In this document: one piece after another, positions 6,728 through 7,039 of the stretch
How the letters are laid out: every line of letters begins with the position of its first letter
Position numbering within the stretch: position 1 is the first letter of the stretch
Source: Dehalococcoidia bacterium
Lineage (GTDB): Bacteria > Chloroflexota > Dehalococcoidia > Dehalococcoidales > RBG-16-60-22
DNA: 7,039 bases
NCBI GenBank assembly: GCA_013202615.1
Contig: JABMRL010000163.1
Location: forward strand, 1 to 7,039
Direction of reading: 5' to 3'
Translations under genes and position numbers: made by a program
Notes under the pieces: model-generated
Told to the model about the DNA's origin: nothing
Seen by the model: only the letters and a program-made list of their open reading frames with translations
Databases searched by the model: none

Positions 6728-7039
6728 ATGGCGGATAAAGGGCAAAAAAAGACCGGCAGCGAAAAAAATGCGGAAACAGAGAAGGCGAAGCTCATTCCGG
6801 TCTATGTGATGGGCAAGAGATACATGGTGCCGGAAACGCTCACCATTATGAAAGCGCTTGAGTACGCTGGCTACCGGTTTATTCGCGGCTGTGGCTGCCG
6901 TGGCGGTATTTGTGGTGCCTGCGCCACTGTCTACCGCAAGCCGGGGGATTATCATATCCGCGTCGGGCTGGCCTGCCAGACGGTGGTGGAGCCGGATATG
7001 TACCTGACGCAGATACCGTTTTACCCGGCGAATCGGGCC
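6728..7039 (+). CDS. SdhB/FrdB-like [2Fe-2S] ferredoxin-domain protein, N-terminal part (3' end outside window)
   Basis: First 104 residues of a gene that runs off the right edge; it is open from ATG 6728 to base 7039. After a charged, Lys/Glu-rich leader (1-21), a plant-type [2Fe-2S] domain follows (about 22-95). Its binding motif is C57-x4-C62-x2-C65, then C83 in GLACQT; an extra C55 sits just before. The wording CRGGICGACA...LACQT strongly resembles the N-terminal domain of succinate dehydrogenase/fumarate reductase iron-sulfur subunits. The part seen ends in QIPFYPANRA, before any [4Fe-4S] domain that an SdhB-type protein would have further on. The gene is 16 bases after hdrB with a good Shine-Dalgarno, so it is probably part of the operon and may carry electrons to or from the Hdr complex. 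It could also be a TfrB-like protein or a standalone ferredoxin; the missing C-terminus decides. Confidence 0.85.
   Translation, partial: MADKGQKKTGSEKNAETEKAKLIPVYVMGKRYMVPETLTIMKALEYAGYRFIRGCGCRGGICGACATVYRKPGDYHIRVGLACQTVVEPDMYLTQIPFYPANRA

Overview
The window is a single co-directional (+ strand) gene cluster for a cytosolic heterodisulfide-reductase-like (Hdr) electron-transfer complex. It runs edge to edge with no gene-free stretch longer than about 25 bases. No RNA gene, mobile element, CRISPR array, promoter or terminator could be supported. Both ends are cut: the first gene enters from the left as the C-terminal part of an HdrA, and the last leaves on the right as the N-terminal 104 residues of a [2Fe-2S] protein.

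Layout: hdrA C-terminus (1-663); a second, very large HdrA-type protein made of two fused HdrA modules (685-3699); mvhD (3718-4152); an FrhB/FdhB-like flavin/iron-sulfur protein (4159-5280); hdrC (5285-5839); hdrB (5836-6711, start overlapping the hdrC stop); and an SdhB-type [2Fe-2S] protein (6728 onward). Spacers are 21, 6-18 and 4 bases, one junction overlaps by 4 bases, and the last gap is 16 bases. One polycistronic operon with translational coupling is the simplest reading.

How the parts may work together. In characterised systems HdrA carries the bifurcating flavin, HdrC relays electrons through two [4Fe-4S] clusters, HdrB holds two noncubane clusters at the disulfide (or other acceptor) site, and MvhD docks an electron-donating enzyme onto HdrA. 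All of these are present with intact cysteine motifs. No hydrogenase large or small subunit (MvhA/MvhG) is in the window. The gene beside mvhD is instead an FrhB/FdhB-like protein, which makes F420H2, NAD(P)H or a formate-type input more likely than H2. This is inference, because more genes may lie outside the window. The SdhB-like [2Fe-2S] protein could be another electron carrier linking the complex to a further partner.

Organism: a strict anaerobe is strongly suggested by the density of iron-sulfur proteins and the Hdr machinery. The clean Shine-Dalgarno sites, moderately high GC and bacterial-style packing suggest a bacterium. Candidates are an uncultured Chloroflexota (Dehalococcoidia-like), a Desulfobacterota or an acetogenic Firmicute with a Wood-Ljungdahl-type metabolism. 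Archaea with Hdr operons are not excluded. This placement is a low-confidence impression that a protein search would settle.

The most unusual points are the 1004-residue double HdrA next to a second separate hdrA, with only one hdrBC pair, and the FrhB-like and SdhB-like proteins in place of a visible hydrogenase.
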